Positions 26,083-32,806 of a stretch of 32,806 nt of DNA are shown piece after piece (the first letter of the stretch is position 1; each line of letters opens with the position of its first letter). The translations under genes were made by a program, and so were the position numbers. Source of the stretch: an uncultured Clostridia bacterium (GTDB lineage: Bacteria > Bacillota > Clostridia > Oscillospirales > Ruminococcaceae); contig CANRZX010000005.1 in the NCBI GenBank assembly GCA_947644575.1, forward strand, positions 1 through 32,806. Direction: 5' to 3'. The notes below the pieces were generated by a model. That model was not told the origin of the DNA and searched no databases. It worked only from the letters and a program-made list of their open reading frames with translations.

Positions 26083-26102
26083 AAACCCACAAAATGTGGT
26101 TT
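26083..26102. promoter_or_regulatory. Palindrome just downstream of the nrdD promoter
   Basis: AAACCCACAAAATGTGGTTT has CCACA-AAA-TGTGG arms and lies at about the transcription start. It could be an operator. The arm spacing is shorter than in typical paired NrdR boxes, and only one copy is seen. Confidence 0.45.
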
Positions 26103-26111
26103 GCAGTTATT

Positions 26112-26141
26112 ATTATGCCACTGTATTTTGTATTCTGTCAA
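26112..26141 (-). promoter_or_regulatory. SigA-type promoter of the nrdD operon
   Basis: On the minus strand, TTGACA (26136-26141), an 18-base spacer and CATAAT (26112-26117). The 5-prime leader of about 225 bases (25880-26105) is GC-rich; I recognise no riboswitch in it. Confidence 0.7.
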
Positions 26142-26181
26142 GCAAAAACAAAACGAAAAAAGGCCCCTCTTTTTGGAGGAT

Positions 26182-26210
26182 TTGTCAAATGTACTCCTCT
26201 GTGATACACT
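26182..26210 (+). promoter_or_regulatory. SigA-type promoter of the metallopeptidase gene
   Basis: TTGTCA (26182-26187), a 17-base spacer and TACACT (26205-26210), about 90 bases before the start codon and divergent from the nrdD promoter. Confidence 0.55.
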
Positions 26211-26301
26211 GGGAACGGAGCGGGCGGCTTTTGGCGGGCGGAGCCGTCCCCGCGGGAAAAACAGGCGGGGCCCGCCCTATTGAATGGAAGGGGACGGCCG
26301 T

Positions 26302-26880
26302 ATGGGCACAGACAGTGCGGTACAGCGCCGCGTCGCGGGCGGCGTCTGCTATGAGCTGACGCGCGGGCGCGTCAAGAATATCAATCTGCGTGTACGCCCG
26401 GACGGCAGCGTGGCCGTATCCGCGCCACGCCGCGTGCCGCTTTCGCAGCTCGACGCGTTTGTCGCCGGGCGCGCAGCATGGATCGAGCAGGCGCGGGTAC
26501 AGGCGCTCGCCGCCAAAGAGGAGGATGAGCGTCCCTGCGCCGTCTCCCTCGAGGAGGCGCTGGCGCTGTTCACACAGGTCAGCGAGGAGATATACCCGCT
26601 GTTCGAGCGGGTGCTGGGCGGGCTGCGTCCCGTGCTGAAGGTTCGGCAGATGAAAACGCGCTGGGGAGTGTGCGTCCCGGCCAAGCGCCAGATCACGCTG
26701 AACCTGCGCCTTGCCGAAAAGCCGCGCGCGGCGGTGGAATACGTTGTTCTGCACGAATACGCGCATTTTGTGCGCGGCGACCACAGCCCCGCGTTCTGGG
26801 CGGAGGTAGAGCGCCATATGCCGGACTACAAGGCGCGCCGCGCGCTGCTGCGGGCGCGAGACGGCGAAGCGCAGGGATAA
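26302..26880 (+). CDS. YgjP-type (DUF45/M48-like) zinc metallopeptidase domain protein
   Basis: A 192-residue cytosolic protein of the YgjP/DUF45 family. An N-terminal beta-rich part (NINLRVRPDGSVAVSAPRRV) is followed by MKTRWGVCVPAKRQITLNLRL, the zinc-binding VVLHEYAHFVRGDHSPAFW and the closing PDYKARRALL. The catalytic motif is HEYAH (HExxH), with the third ligand expected in the DHS region. The in-vivo role of the family is poorly known. I chose ATG 26302 over ATG 26284 because AAGGGGA lies about seven bases upstream. It appears to be a single gene with its own promoter. Confidence 0.88.
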   Translation: MGTDSAVQRRVAGGVCYELTRGRVKNINLRVRPDGSVAVSAPRRVPLSQLDAFVAGRAAWIEQARVQALAAKEEDERPCAVSLEEALALFTQVSEEIYPLFERVLGGLRPVLKVRQMKTRWGVCVPAKRQITLNLRLAEKPRAAVEYVVLHEYAHFVRGDHSPAFWAEVERHMPDYKARRALLRARDGEAQG

Positions 26881-27062
26881 AACGGGGCGAAGCCGGGCCC
26901 GCCATTGCCCCGCGCCCGGCGGAGGGCCGGCGGACGGGATGGGCACAAAATCGCACACGGAAATCAATTTTCAAAAAAGAAGAAATAAGAGATACAATAG
27001 AGCATGAAAAAGGCAGGGAGGGTAGAATATTTGGGGAAAGCAGAGACAGAGGCAGCGTATAA
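26881..27062. other. Spacer, no gene recognised
   Basis: Between the peptidase and the transposase remnant I see a switch from GC-rich to AT-richer DNA at about 26950. It includes a short frame beginning at 27004 (MKKAGRVEYLGKAE) that could be a frame-shifted front part of the transposase. Confidence 0.4.
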
Positions 27063-27445
27063 CGAGGATATTATTACAGCGCAGCACAAGCAGTCAGCAT
27101 CACGGTATTGGGAAGCCTGTGTGGGCTGCTGAGTTTGCTGAAACTGGTAAAACCGAAATCCCTGAACAGATGTCTGACGAAATGGGCATAAGCGTATCTT
27201 CCGGAAGGTCGGAACGGGATAACGCTTGCGGCAAACGGAAAAACTGTGCGTTCTACAGAAAAGATGCAAGGGTATGACAGCCCTCTGCACATCATCAGCG
27301 CACAATTCTCAGAGATAGGGATAACGTCTGCCGCCAAAAGAGTATCAGGGAAAAGCAGTGAGATTCCAGCAGTGCAGGAATTGCTGCGGGAGTTAGGCAT
27401 TGGAGGGCGCCTTGCCGCTGCAGATGCATTGAATTGTCAAAAAGG
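27063..27445 (+). pseudogene. ISAs1-family transposase remnant
   Basis: One frame reads VLGSLCGLLSLLKLVKPKSL, then CLTKWA, a TAA stop (27189-27191), LPEGRNGITLAANGKTVRS, SPLHIISAQFSEIGITSAAK, VSGKSSEIPAVQELL and RLAAADALNCQK. GKTVR...LH.VSA and GKSNEIPAV..LL...G.......ADALNCQ are hallmarks of ISAs1 (DDE, H-repeat-associated) transposases. It has an internal stop, has lost its C-terminal catalytic part after DALNCQK, and has no intact start. Base composition is AT-richer than the neighbours. I saw no clear terminal inverted repeats. It sits directly upstream of the methionine transporter promoter. Confidence 0.85.
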
Positions 27446-27474
27446 CCATTTCCGTGCCGCGGCGCAAAAAGTGC

Positions 27475-27502
27475 TTGACAGCCGCGAAAAGATGTGTATA
27501 AT
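27475..27502 (+). promoter_or_regulatory. Consensus SigA promoter of the T-box / methionine transporter operon
   Basis: A perfect TTGACA (27475-27480), a 16-base spacer and a perfect TATAAT (27497-27502). It begins about 30 bases after the end of the transposase homology. Confidence 0.85.
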
Positions 27503-27509
27503 TATCTCA

Positions 27510-27815
27510 TAACATAGAAACAACGCAGAAAATGCGAAAGACGATGACGAGAAGAGTACGCCGCGAAAGCTTTTGGAGAGAGTCCCCGTCCGGTGAAAGG
27601 GGATAAAGCGGGCGCGGCCGAACATGGCCTCTGAGTCGCGCGCGCGAGCCACGGCAAGCGCGCGACGGGCGCACCCGTTACAGTGCCGCGCCGTAAACCC
27701 GTTTTGATGCGGGCGCGGTGGATGAGGCGCTTTTTCGCAAGGAGGGCGCGAAGCAAGGTGGTACCGCGAGCGTTCAGCCCGCCCTTGGCTTTATGGCTAA
27801 GGGCGGGCTTTTTAT
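27510..27815 (+). ncRNA. T-box riboswitch, methionine specific (specifier AUG)
   Basis: A tRNA-sensing leader. Stem I carries GACGATGACGAGAAGAGTA on the 5-prime side and an AG-bulge-like GGAGAGAGT. On the 3-prime side, GAACATGGCCTCTGAG holds the candidate specifier ATG at 27624-27626. The antiterminator bulge is AAGGTGGTACCGCG (27755-27768); its TGGT pairs with an ACCA tRNA end, as expected for tRNA-Met. The terminator AGCCCGCCCTT (27776-27786) / AAGGGCGGGCT (27799-27809) is followed by TTTTTAT. Uncharged tRNA-Met should stabilise the antiterminator and switch on the downstream methionine importer. The specifier was assigned by eye. Confidence 0.92.
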
Positions 27816-27870
27816 ATGGCTCCGCGGCCGCGGCGCGTGAAAGATTACTTTTCCGAGGGAGAGTCCTGAA

Positions 27871-28635
27871 TTGATCACCATATCGCATCTGACCAAAATC
27901 TACGAGGGCGACGGCCAGCGCGTCACGGCGCTGGAGGACGTCAGCCTGCATATTGAGAAGGGCGACGTCTACGGCGTCATCGGCATGTCCGGCGCGGGAA
28001 AATCGACGCTGCTGCGCTGCCTGACGCATTTGGAGCGCCCGACCTCGGGCGAGATCCTGCTCTCCGGCCAAAACCTCGCGGCGCTTTCTGGCGCGCGGCT
28101 GCGCGCGGCGCGGCGCGGCATGGGCGTGGTCTTTCAGGGCTACAACCTGCTGATGCAAAAGACCGTGGCCGAAAACGTCGCGTTCCCACTGAAGCTGGAA
28201 AAGGGCTATGACAAGGCCGCCGTGTCGGCGCGCGTGGCCGAGCTGCTGGAGCTGGTCGGCCTTGGCGGCCGGGCGCGCGCGTATCCGGCGCAGCTCTCCG
28301 GCGGGCAAAAGCAGCGCGTGGCCATCGCCCGCGCGCTGGCCACAAGCCCGGGTATCCTGCTGTGCGACGAGCCGACGAGCGCGCTCGACCCGCTGACGAC
28401 AAAGGCCATGCTGGCGCTGCTGACGAACATTAACCAAAAGCTCGGCGTCACGATCCTCATCATCACGCACGAGCTGTCGGTGGTGCGCGCCGTGTGTACG
28501 CACGTGGCCGTCATCAGCGAGGGGCGCTTGGCCGAGAGCGGCGCGGTGCCGGACGTGTTCGGCCGGCCGCAAAGCGATGTAACGCGGCTTTTGCTGGGCA
28601 GGGAGCCCGTCGACGGCTCGGAAAAGGGGGAATGA
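27871..28635 (+). CDS. metN: Methionine ABC transporter ATP-binding protein, short form
   Basis: The ATPase of a MetNIQ-type methionine importer. In its 254 residues Walker A is GMSGAGKST, the Q-loop is VFQGYNLL, the signature is LSGGQKQR, Walker B is [13 protein letters not shown] and the switch His is in ITHEL. All catalytic residues are intact. Classic MetN (about 340 residues) has a C-terminal NIL domain that binds methionine and inhibits transport; here the protein ends soon after the ATPase domain, so that feedback is absent. The start is TTG 27871 behind GAGGGAG, 56 bases after the T-box terminator. The assignment to methionine rests on the T-box specifier and the MetI/MetQ-type neighbours. 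Confidence 0.88.
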   Translation: MITISHLTKIYEGDGQRVTALEDVSLHIEKGDVYGVIGMSGAGKSTLLRCLTHLERPTSGEILLSGQNLAALSGARLRAARRGMGVVFQGYNLLMQKTVAENVAFPLKLEKGYDKAAVSARVAELLELVGLGGRARAYPAQLSGGQKQRVAIARALATSPGILLCDEPTSALDPLTTKAMLALLTNINQKLGVTILIITHELSVVRAVCTHVAVISEGRLAESGAVPDVFGRPQSDVTRLLLGREPVDGSEKGE

Positions 28636-28639
28636 CGCG

Positions 28640-29308
28640 ATGGCGGAATTTTGGGAGCAGTACGGCGCGCTGCTGGCCGACAGCACGCTGGAGACCTTAT
28701 ATATGACGTTCGGCTCGACGGTGCTGGCCTATGTGCTCGGCCTGCCGATGGGCGTACTGCTGACAGCCACGCGCAGGGGCGGCATCGCTGAAGCGCCGCG
28801 CTTCAACGCGCTGTTCAGCTGGCTGATCAACATCCTGCGCAGCCTGCCGTTCATCATTCTGATGCTGTTCATCATCCCGTTCACGCGGATGATCGTGGGC
28901 ACGAGCATCGGCGCGACGGCGGCGCTGGTGCCGCTGACGCTCAGCGCCGCGCCGTATATCGCGCGCATGGTGGAGCAGAGCCTCGAGGAGATCGACGCCG
29001 GCGTGTTGGAGGCCGCGCAGTGCATGGGCGCGACGCGCCGGCAGATCGTCACGCGCGTGCTGCTGGCGGAAAGCGTGCCCAGCCTTCTGCGCGGGATGTC
29101 CATCAGCCTGATTACCATCCTCGGCTACACGGCCATCACGGGCAGCGTGGGCGCGGGCGGGCTGGGCAACGTCGCGTTCCGCTTCGGCTACCAGTACTAC
29201 CGCAAGGAGGTCATGTACGCCACGCTGCTGATTATCATCCTGCTGGTGTGCGTTATCCAAAGCATTTTTGACTTTATCTCCCGCAGGGCGGATAAGCGCA
29301 ACCGCTGA
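28640..29308 (+). CDS. metI: Methionine ABC transporter permease
   Basis: A 222-residue MetI-type permease with five or so membrane spans. [23 protein letters not shown] opens the first core helix, [29 protein letters not shown] is characteristic of MetI, and [21 protein letters not shown] is the EAA coupling loop. The end [21 protein letters not shown] also fits. The start ATG lies four bases after the metN stop, with GAAAAGGGGG in front, so the two are co-translated. Confidence 0.93.
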   Translation: MAEFWEQYGALLADSTLETLYMTFGSTVLAYVLGLPMGVLLTATRRGGIAEAPRFNALFSWLINILRSLPFIILMLFIIPFTRMIVGTSIGATAALVPLTLSAAPYIARMVEQSLEEIDAGVLEAAQCMGATRRQIVTRVLLAESVPSLLRGMSISLITILGYTAITGSVGAGGLGNVAFRFGYQYYRKEVMYATLLIIILLVCVIQSIFDFISRRADKRNR

Positions 29309-29393
29309 CCCGCCCGCGGCCGCGACGGCCGCCGCGCCTGCTGCAGAAGGCATGGCGGACAACGCGCGCTGGGAGTTAGAGATAAAGCGGAAA

Positions 29394-29415
29394 GCCCTGC
29401 GGCAAAACGCAGGGC
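29394..29415 (+). terminator. Hairpin between metI and metQ
   Basis: GCCCTGCG / CGCAGGGC with loop GCAAAA, without a U tract. It is probably an mRNA processing or stability hairpin in the 195-base gap, which has no gene. Confidence 0.35.
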
Positions 29416-29503
29416 CACCGCGAAAAAAGAGGGGCGTTCGCGCGGCTTGGCGCGGGCGCGTCCGGGAAAATCCGATTTTACTTGTAAAGGAGTTTGAAGC
29501 ACT

Positions 29504-30394
29504 ATGAAAAAGACACTTGCCATCCTTTTGGCGCTGGCGCTGTGCGCCGCCCTCGCGGCGTGCGGCAGCGGCGCGTCCTCGTCCGCCCCGGCGCAGAGCG
29601 CGCCCGCGGATTCCGGAACCGGCTCGCAAGCATCCGGGACCGTCACGCTGAAGATCGGCGCGTCGCCCGCGCCGCACGCCGAGATTTTAGGCCATGCCGC
29701 CGAGCTGCTGAAGGAGAAGGGCATCGAGCTGGAGATCGTGCAGTTTGACGACTACGTGATCCCGAACACGGCTCTGGACGAGGGCTCGCTGGACGCGAAC
29801 TACTTTCAGCACCTGCCGTATCTGACGAACTTCAATGCCGAGCGCGGCCTGACGCTCGTGAGCGCAGGCGCGATCCACTACGAGCCGCTGGGCGTCTACG
29901 CGGGCAAATCGAACGACCTTCTCAACGTACCGGACGGCGCGGTGATCGGCATCCCGGACGACGCCACCAACGGCGGCCGCGCGCTGCTGCTTCTTCAGGA
30001 GCAGGGCGTGCTGAAGCTGAAGGACGGCATCGACCTCGACACCTTCCGCAACGCCGAGAGCATCAACTTCACCGAGTACGACGGCATCGCCGAGAACCCG
30101 CACAACGTGAAGATCGAGGCGCTGACGGCGGCCAACCTGCCCGCCTCCCTGCCCGACCTTGACTTCGCCGTTATCAACGGCAACTACGCGCTGCCCGCCG
30201 GGCTCGGCAATTTGCAGCTTGCCGCCGAGGACGCGTCGGGCGAGGCCGCGCAGGTGTTCGCGAACGTCGTCGCGGTGCGCGAGGGCGACGAGAGCCGCCC
30301 GGAGATCCAGACGCTGATCGAGGTGCTCAAAAGCGACGAGATGAAGGATTGGATCACCGAAAACTATCAGGGCAGCGTGTTGCCGGCGGAGTGA
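29504..30394 (+). CDS. metQ: Methionine-binding lipoprotein (NlpA/MetQ family)
   Basis: The substrate-binding protein of the importer, anchored to the outside of the membrane. The signal MKKTLAILLALALCAALAAC gives lipidation at Cys20, followed by a Ser/Ala/Pro-rich linker. The NlpA fold shows LKIGASPAPHAEILGHAAELL, VQFDDYVIPNTALDEGSLDANYFQHLPYL, GAIHYEPLGVYAGK and FAVINGNYALPAGL, the family's ligand-site segments. Its 296 residues are slightly longer than usual because of the linker. The ribosome binding site AAAGGAG is strong. Last gene of the T-box controlled unit; a terminator follows. Confidence 0.95.
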   Translation: MKKTLAILLALALCAALAACGSGASSSAPAQSAPADSGTGSQASGTVTLKIGASPAPHAEILGHAAELLKEKGIELEIVQFDDYVIPNTALDEGSLDANYFQHLPYLTNFNAERGLTLVSAGAIHYEPLGVYAGKSNDLLNVPDGAVIGIPDDATNGGRALLLLQEQGVLKLKDGIDLDTFRNAESINFTEYDGIAENPHNVKIEALTAANLPASLPDLDFAVINGNYALPAGLGNLQLAAEDASGEAAQVFANVVAVREGDESRPEIQTLIEVLKSDEMKDWITENYQGSVLPAE

Positions 30395-30434
30395 TTTTCC
30401 TCCCGGCGTCCCGGCGGGACGCACGGAGAAAAAA

Positions 30435-30475
30435 GCAAAGTAGCGGCTTGCCGGTTTTCCGGCAGGCCGCTTTGC
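30435..30475 (+). terminator. Terminator of the methionine transporter operon
   Basis: GCAAAG-T-AGCGGC-T-TGCCGG, a TTTT loop, then CCGGCA-G-GCCGCT-TTGC: a long stem with two small bulges, a T-rich loop and TTTGC at the end. The downstream stretch to 30703 is AT-richer and contains no gene I can support. Confidence 0.7.
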
Positions 30476-30703
30476 GCGGCTCAGTTTGTGTTTCTTGCTT
30501 TTTCAAACCCGCAAGTTTCGCAATCGAAAAAGTGCGGAACCGTATTGCATTTTGTCCGAACAGGGTGCACAATAGAGTCGGATTGAAATTGTGCAAAACG
30601 CGGAAAATCAAACCGCGCCGGCGCGCGGCTTCGCCGGGTGATCCGGCGGAAACGAGGGGAATTTTGCCGCGGAGACGCGAAAAGAGAAGCAAAAAAGAGG
30701 CAA

Positions 30704-30866
30704 AGTAAGTACTGAATAAATCGGAGTGTGCGAAGCGGCGAGCAAATTTTTCGTCAGACAAAACAAAAAACGCAGGCAATACTTTGTGTATTACCGAGTA
30801 TTTTTGTGAAATCTGACGGAACAATTTGCCGTCGATGCGTGCGCTACGATTTGTTCAGTGCTTACT
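30704..30866. repeat. Large palindromic element, copy 3 (upstream of MATE exporter)
   Basis: The outer arms are AGTAAGTACTGAATAAATCG (30704-30723) and CGATTTGTTCAGTGCTTACT (30847-30866). The inner arms are GGCGAGCAAATTTTTCGTCAGA and TCTGACGGAACAATTTGCCGTCG, with a tip hairpin AATACTTTGTGTATT. It is shorter and AT-richer than copies 1 and 2 but has the same architecture. It ends about six bases before the ribosome binding site of the next gene. Confidence 0.8.
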
Positions 30867-30888
30867 AAAAGAGAAGGGGGAGCCTGCG

Positions 30889-32247
30889 GTGCAATGGAAA
30901 GCGCCCGACCGGCCGATGTTCACGGCGCGGTCGCTCTGGCGGCTGATTCTGCCGCTGATCGTGGAGCAGCTTTTGCTGGTGACGGTGGGCATGGCCGACA
31001 CGGTGATGGTATCCTCGGCGGGCGAGGCGGCGGTGTCGGGCATTTCGCTGGTCGACCAGGTGAATGTGCTGCTGATCCAGATTTTCGCCGCGCTGGCCAC
31101 GGGCGGCGCGGTGGTCTCCAGCCAGTACTTGGGCCGACGCGACCGGGAAAACGCCTGCCGTTCGGCCAAGCAGCTTGTCTGGTCCACCTTCGGCATGGCG
31201 GTGCTGGTGGGCGCGGCGGTGCTTTTGTTCAACCGCCATATTCTGCGGGGCGTGTTCGGCAATGTCGAGCCGGACGTCATGCGCGCCGCCGAAACATATT
31301 TCTGGCTTTCGGCGCTGTCGTACCCGATGCTGGCGCTGTACAACGCGGGCGCGGCGCTGTTCCGCAGTATGGGCAACAGCCGCGTGTCGCTGTTTGCCTC
31401 GGCGATCATGAACGTGATCAACATCAGCGGCAACGCGGCGCTGATCTATGGCCTGCGCTGGGGCGTGGCGGGCGCGGGCACGGCGACGCTGGCCTCACGC
31501 ACGGCGGCGGGCGTGATTATGCTCGTGCTGCTGCACAAGCCCGAGAATCCCATTGTCCTGAGGCGGCTGCTGCGCCCCGAGTGGGACGGCGGCATTTTGC
31601 GCAGCATCCTGCGCGTGGGCGTGCCCAACGGGCTGGAGGGCGGCGTGTTCCAGATCGGCAAGCTGCTGGTGGCCAGCCTGATCACCACCTACGGCACGGC
31701 CGCCATTGCGGCGAACGCCATCGCGAACAATGTCGCCATGATGTCGAACTTAGCGGGCTCGGCCATCGGCCTCGCGATGATCACCGTCGTGGGGCGCTGC
31801 GTCGGCGCGCGCGACATCGCGCAGGCGCGCTATTACACGCGGCTGCTCGTCGCGCTGGTATACGCCTGTTCCCTGGCCACCAACCTTATCCTGTTCCTGC
31901 TGTGCCCGTATTTGGTGCGCTTTTACGCGATGCCGCAGGAGACGTCCGACATGGCGCTGCTGGTGCTGAACGTAAACTTTGTGATGCAGACGCTGGTGTG
32001 GCCGCTTTCCTTCACGACGCCGAACGCCTTGCGCGCGGCAGGCGACGCGAAATTCACCATGATCGTCAGCATTATTTCGATGTGGGTGTTCCGCATCGGA
32101 ATGTCCTATGTGCTCGGCTCGTGGATGCAGCTGGGCCTGCTGGGCGTGTGGGCCGCGATGCAGATCGACTGGGTGGTGCGTGGGATCATCTTCACGCTGC
32201 GCTTCCACGGCCACCGCTGGGAGGCAAAGCACGTGATCGACGGGTAG
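30889..32247 (+). CDS. MATE family efflux transporter
   Basis: A 452-residue, roughly twelve-span cation/drug antiporter of the MATE (NorM/DinF-like) family. It starts with LWRLILPLIVEQLLLVTVGMADTVMVSSAGEAAVSGISLVDQVN, in which the MaDtvmvs.lGe.av..vs segment is diagnostic. AGAALFRSMGNSRVSL and the second-half GVPNGLEGGVFQIGKLLVASLI and TTPNALRAAGDAKFTM repeat the pattern. The start GTG 30889 has AGAAGGGGGAG about seven bases upstream; ATG 30916 is the alternative. No promoter is obvious between the methionine terminator and this gene, unless it lies in or before the palindromic element. Substrate unknown. Converges on an AraC-type gene. Confidence 0.92.
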   Translation: MQWKAPDRPMFTARSLWRLILPLIVEQLLLVTVGMADTVMVSSAGEAAVSGISLVDQVNVLLIQIFAALATGGAVVSSQYLGRRDRENACRSAKQLVWSTFGMAVLVGAAVLLFNRHILRGVFGNVEPDVMRAAETYFWLSALSYPMLALYNAGAALFRSMGNSRVSLFASAIMNVINISGNAALIYGLRWGVAGAGTATLASRTAAGVIMLVLLHKPENPIVLRRLLRPEWDGGILRSILRVGVPNGLEGGVFQIGKLLVASLITTYGTAAIAANAIANNVAMMSNLAGSAIGLAMITVVGRCVGARDIAQARYYTRLLVALVYACSLATNLILFLLCPYLVRFYAMPQETSDMALLVLNVNFVMQTLVWPLSFTTPNALRAAGDAKFTMIVSIISMWVFRIGMSYVLGSWMQLGLLGVWAAMQIDWVVRGIIFTLRFHGHRWEAKHVIDG

Positions 32248-32324
32248 GGCGGCGGAAAAGTGTGCGCCGCGCCCTTGGCGCCGCTTGAAAAAACGCCCGC
32301 GCGAAAAAATCCGGCGGCGGCCCG

Positions 32325-32806
32325 TCAGAAAATCGCGCTGCGGAACCGGAGCGGCGGCATGCCCTCCTGCTTTTTGAAATAATAAATAAAATTGGATTCA
32401 TTCGCAAAGCCTGCCCGAAACGCGATCTCGCCGACGGGCAGGCTTGTATTTTTCAGCAGCTCCTTGGCCTTCGCGAGCCGCACGCCGAGCAGATACGCGT
32501 AGGGCGACGCGCCCGTCTGCCTTTTGAACCGCCGCGAAAACTGCGAGGGGCTCAGGCCGACCTGCCCCGCGAGCTCGTCCACCGTCAGCGGCCGGGCGTA
32601 CTCGCGGCGGATCAACTCGACCGCCTCGGACACGACGCCGCTCTCCGGCGCGGCCGTCTGCTGCGCGCGGAACAGCTCGGCGATCAGGCGGTACACGCGA
32701 AACGACATTTCCATCTCGCCCGCGCCCGCGCCGCGGCGCAGCGCGTCGTCCCGCTCCCGCAGCTGCCGCCCGGCCATCTCGCCCGCGCGGACCACCGGGC
32801 CGAACC
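32325..32806 (-). CDS. AraC-family transcriptional regulator (partial, runs off the window)
   Basis: The C-terminal 160 residues are present. The DNA-binding domain with two helix-turn-helix units is complete: EAVELIRREYARPLTVDELAGQVGLSPSQFSRRFKRQTGASPYAYL and LPVGEIAFRAGFANESNFIYYFKKQEGMPP. The frame stays open to the window edge (residues FGPVV before the GTG at 32795). The missing N terminus, which should carry the effector or cupin domain, is presumably outside, and that GTG is unlikely to be the start. The target genes cannot be told; the MATE gene is convergent, not divergent. Confidence 0.9.
   Translation of the reverse strand, partial: FGPVVRAGEMAGRQLRERDDALRRGAGAGEMEMSFRVYRLIAELFRAQQTAAPESGVVSEAVELIRREYARPLTVDELAGQVGLSPSQFSRRFKRQTGASPYAYLLGVRLAKAKELLKNTSLPVGEIAFRAGFANESNFIYYFKKQEGMPPLRFRSAIF

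Noticed and set aside
26083-26102. NrdR box pair upstream of nrdD
   Set aside because: Only one palindrome is seen and its arm spacing (CCACA-AAA-TGTGG) is shorter than the NrdR consensus; it is kept only as an unassigned operator candidate.
27004-27127. Small gene MKKAGRVEYLGKAE... upstream of the transposase remnant
   Set aside because: The frame ends after 41 codons, overlaps the transposase remnant in another frame and has no family match; more likely a frame-shifted piece of the same dead element.
32795-32795. GTG 32795 as start of the AraC-type regulator
   Set aside because: The frame stays open to the window edge, no ribosome binding site is visible in the remaining bases, and the family is normally about 100 residues longer at the N terminus.

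Overview
The window looks like chromosome of a GC-rich, single-membrane, strictly anaerobic Firmicute, most likely a Clostridia member of the Oscillospiraceae/Ruminococcaceae type. The reasons are an oxygen-sensitive class III ribonucleotide reductase (NrdD/NrdG), a bifunctional AdhE behind a Rex-like operator, a Met T-box riboswitch, lipoprotein-type solute-binding proteins, strong AGGAGG-type ribosome binding sites, frequent TTG/GTG starts and intergenic repeats of a kind I associate with gut Clostridia. The genus cannot be fixed from the sequence alone. Coding DNA is GC-rich at third positions, so most genes cast long antisense shadow frames; these are left out.

Layout. 1-1.9 kb: YhcH/DUF386 protein, uridine kinase and a DUF4180 protein (+). 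2.25-6.2 kb: a large palindromic repeat, then a heterodimeric ABC exporter (+) with one consensus and one degenerate ATP site. 6.3-6.7 kb: a Dabb protein, a repeat and a bidirectional terminator. 6.7-9.5 kb: secA (-). 9.8-12.6 kb: adhE (-) with promoter and Rex-like operator. 12.8-13.3 kb: a cupin (+) sharing a bidirectional terminator with the transcription/translation cluster rpmG-secE-nusG-rplK-rplA (-, 15.8-13.3 kb). 16.2-22.3 kb: a maltodextrin-type module (+): promoter with LacI-type operator, substrate-binding lipoprotein whose frame is broken in a G10 run, two permeases, LacI regulator, 4-alpha-glucanotransferase; there is no ATPase. 22.5-26.1 kb: anaerobic ribonucleotide reductase operon (-), in which the glycyl-radical tail of NrdD is not in the 759-residue main protein but in a separate 53-codon gene just before nrdG. 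26.2-26.9 kb: YgjP-type metallopeptidase (+). 27.0-27.45 kb: decayed ISAs1-like transposase. 27.5-30.4 kb: T-box (specifier AUG) and a MetNIQ-type methionine importer (+). 30.4-32.8 kb: third copy of the palindromic repeat, a MATE exporter (+) and a partial AraC-family regulator (-) running off the window.

The most interesting items are the split NrdD, and a family of long imperfect-hairpin elements (2250-2476, 23337-23567, 30704-30866, fragment 12661-12687). Their outer arms differ between copies but still pair within each copy. Two of the three full copies end directly upstream of the ribosome binding site of a multidrug-type exporter gene; the third sits between nrdD and its detached radical-site gene. 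Other items are a possible phase-variable G10 tract in the sugar-binding protein, the Rex-like operator embedded in the adhE promoter, the Met T-box paired with a MetN lacking its methionine-sensing domain, and a ribosomal cluster that stops after rplA without rplJL.
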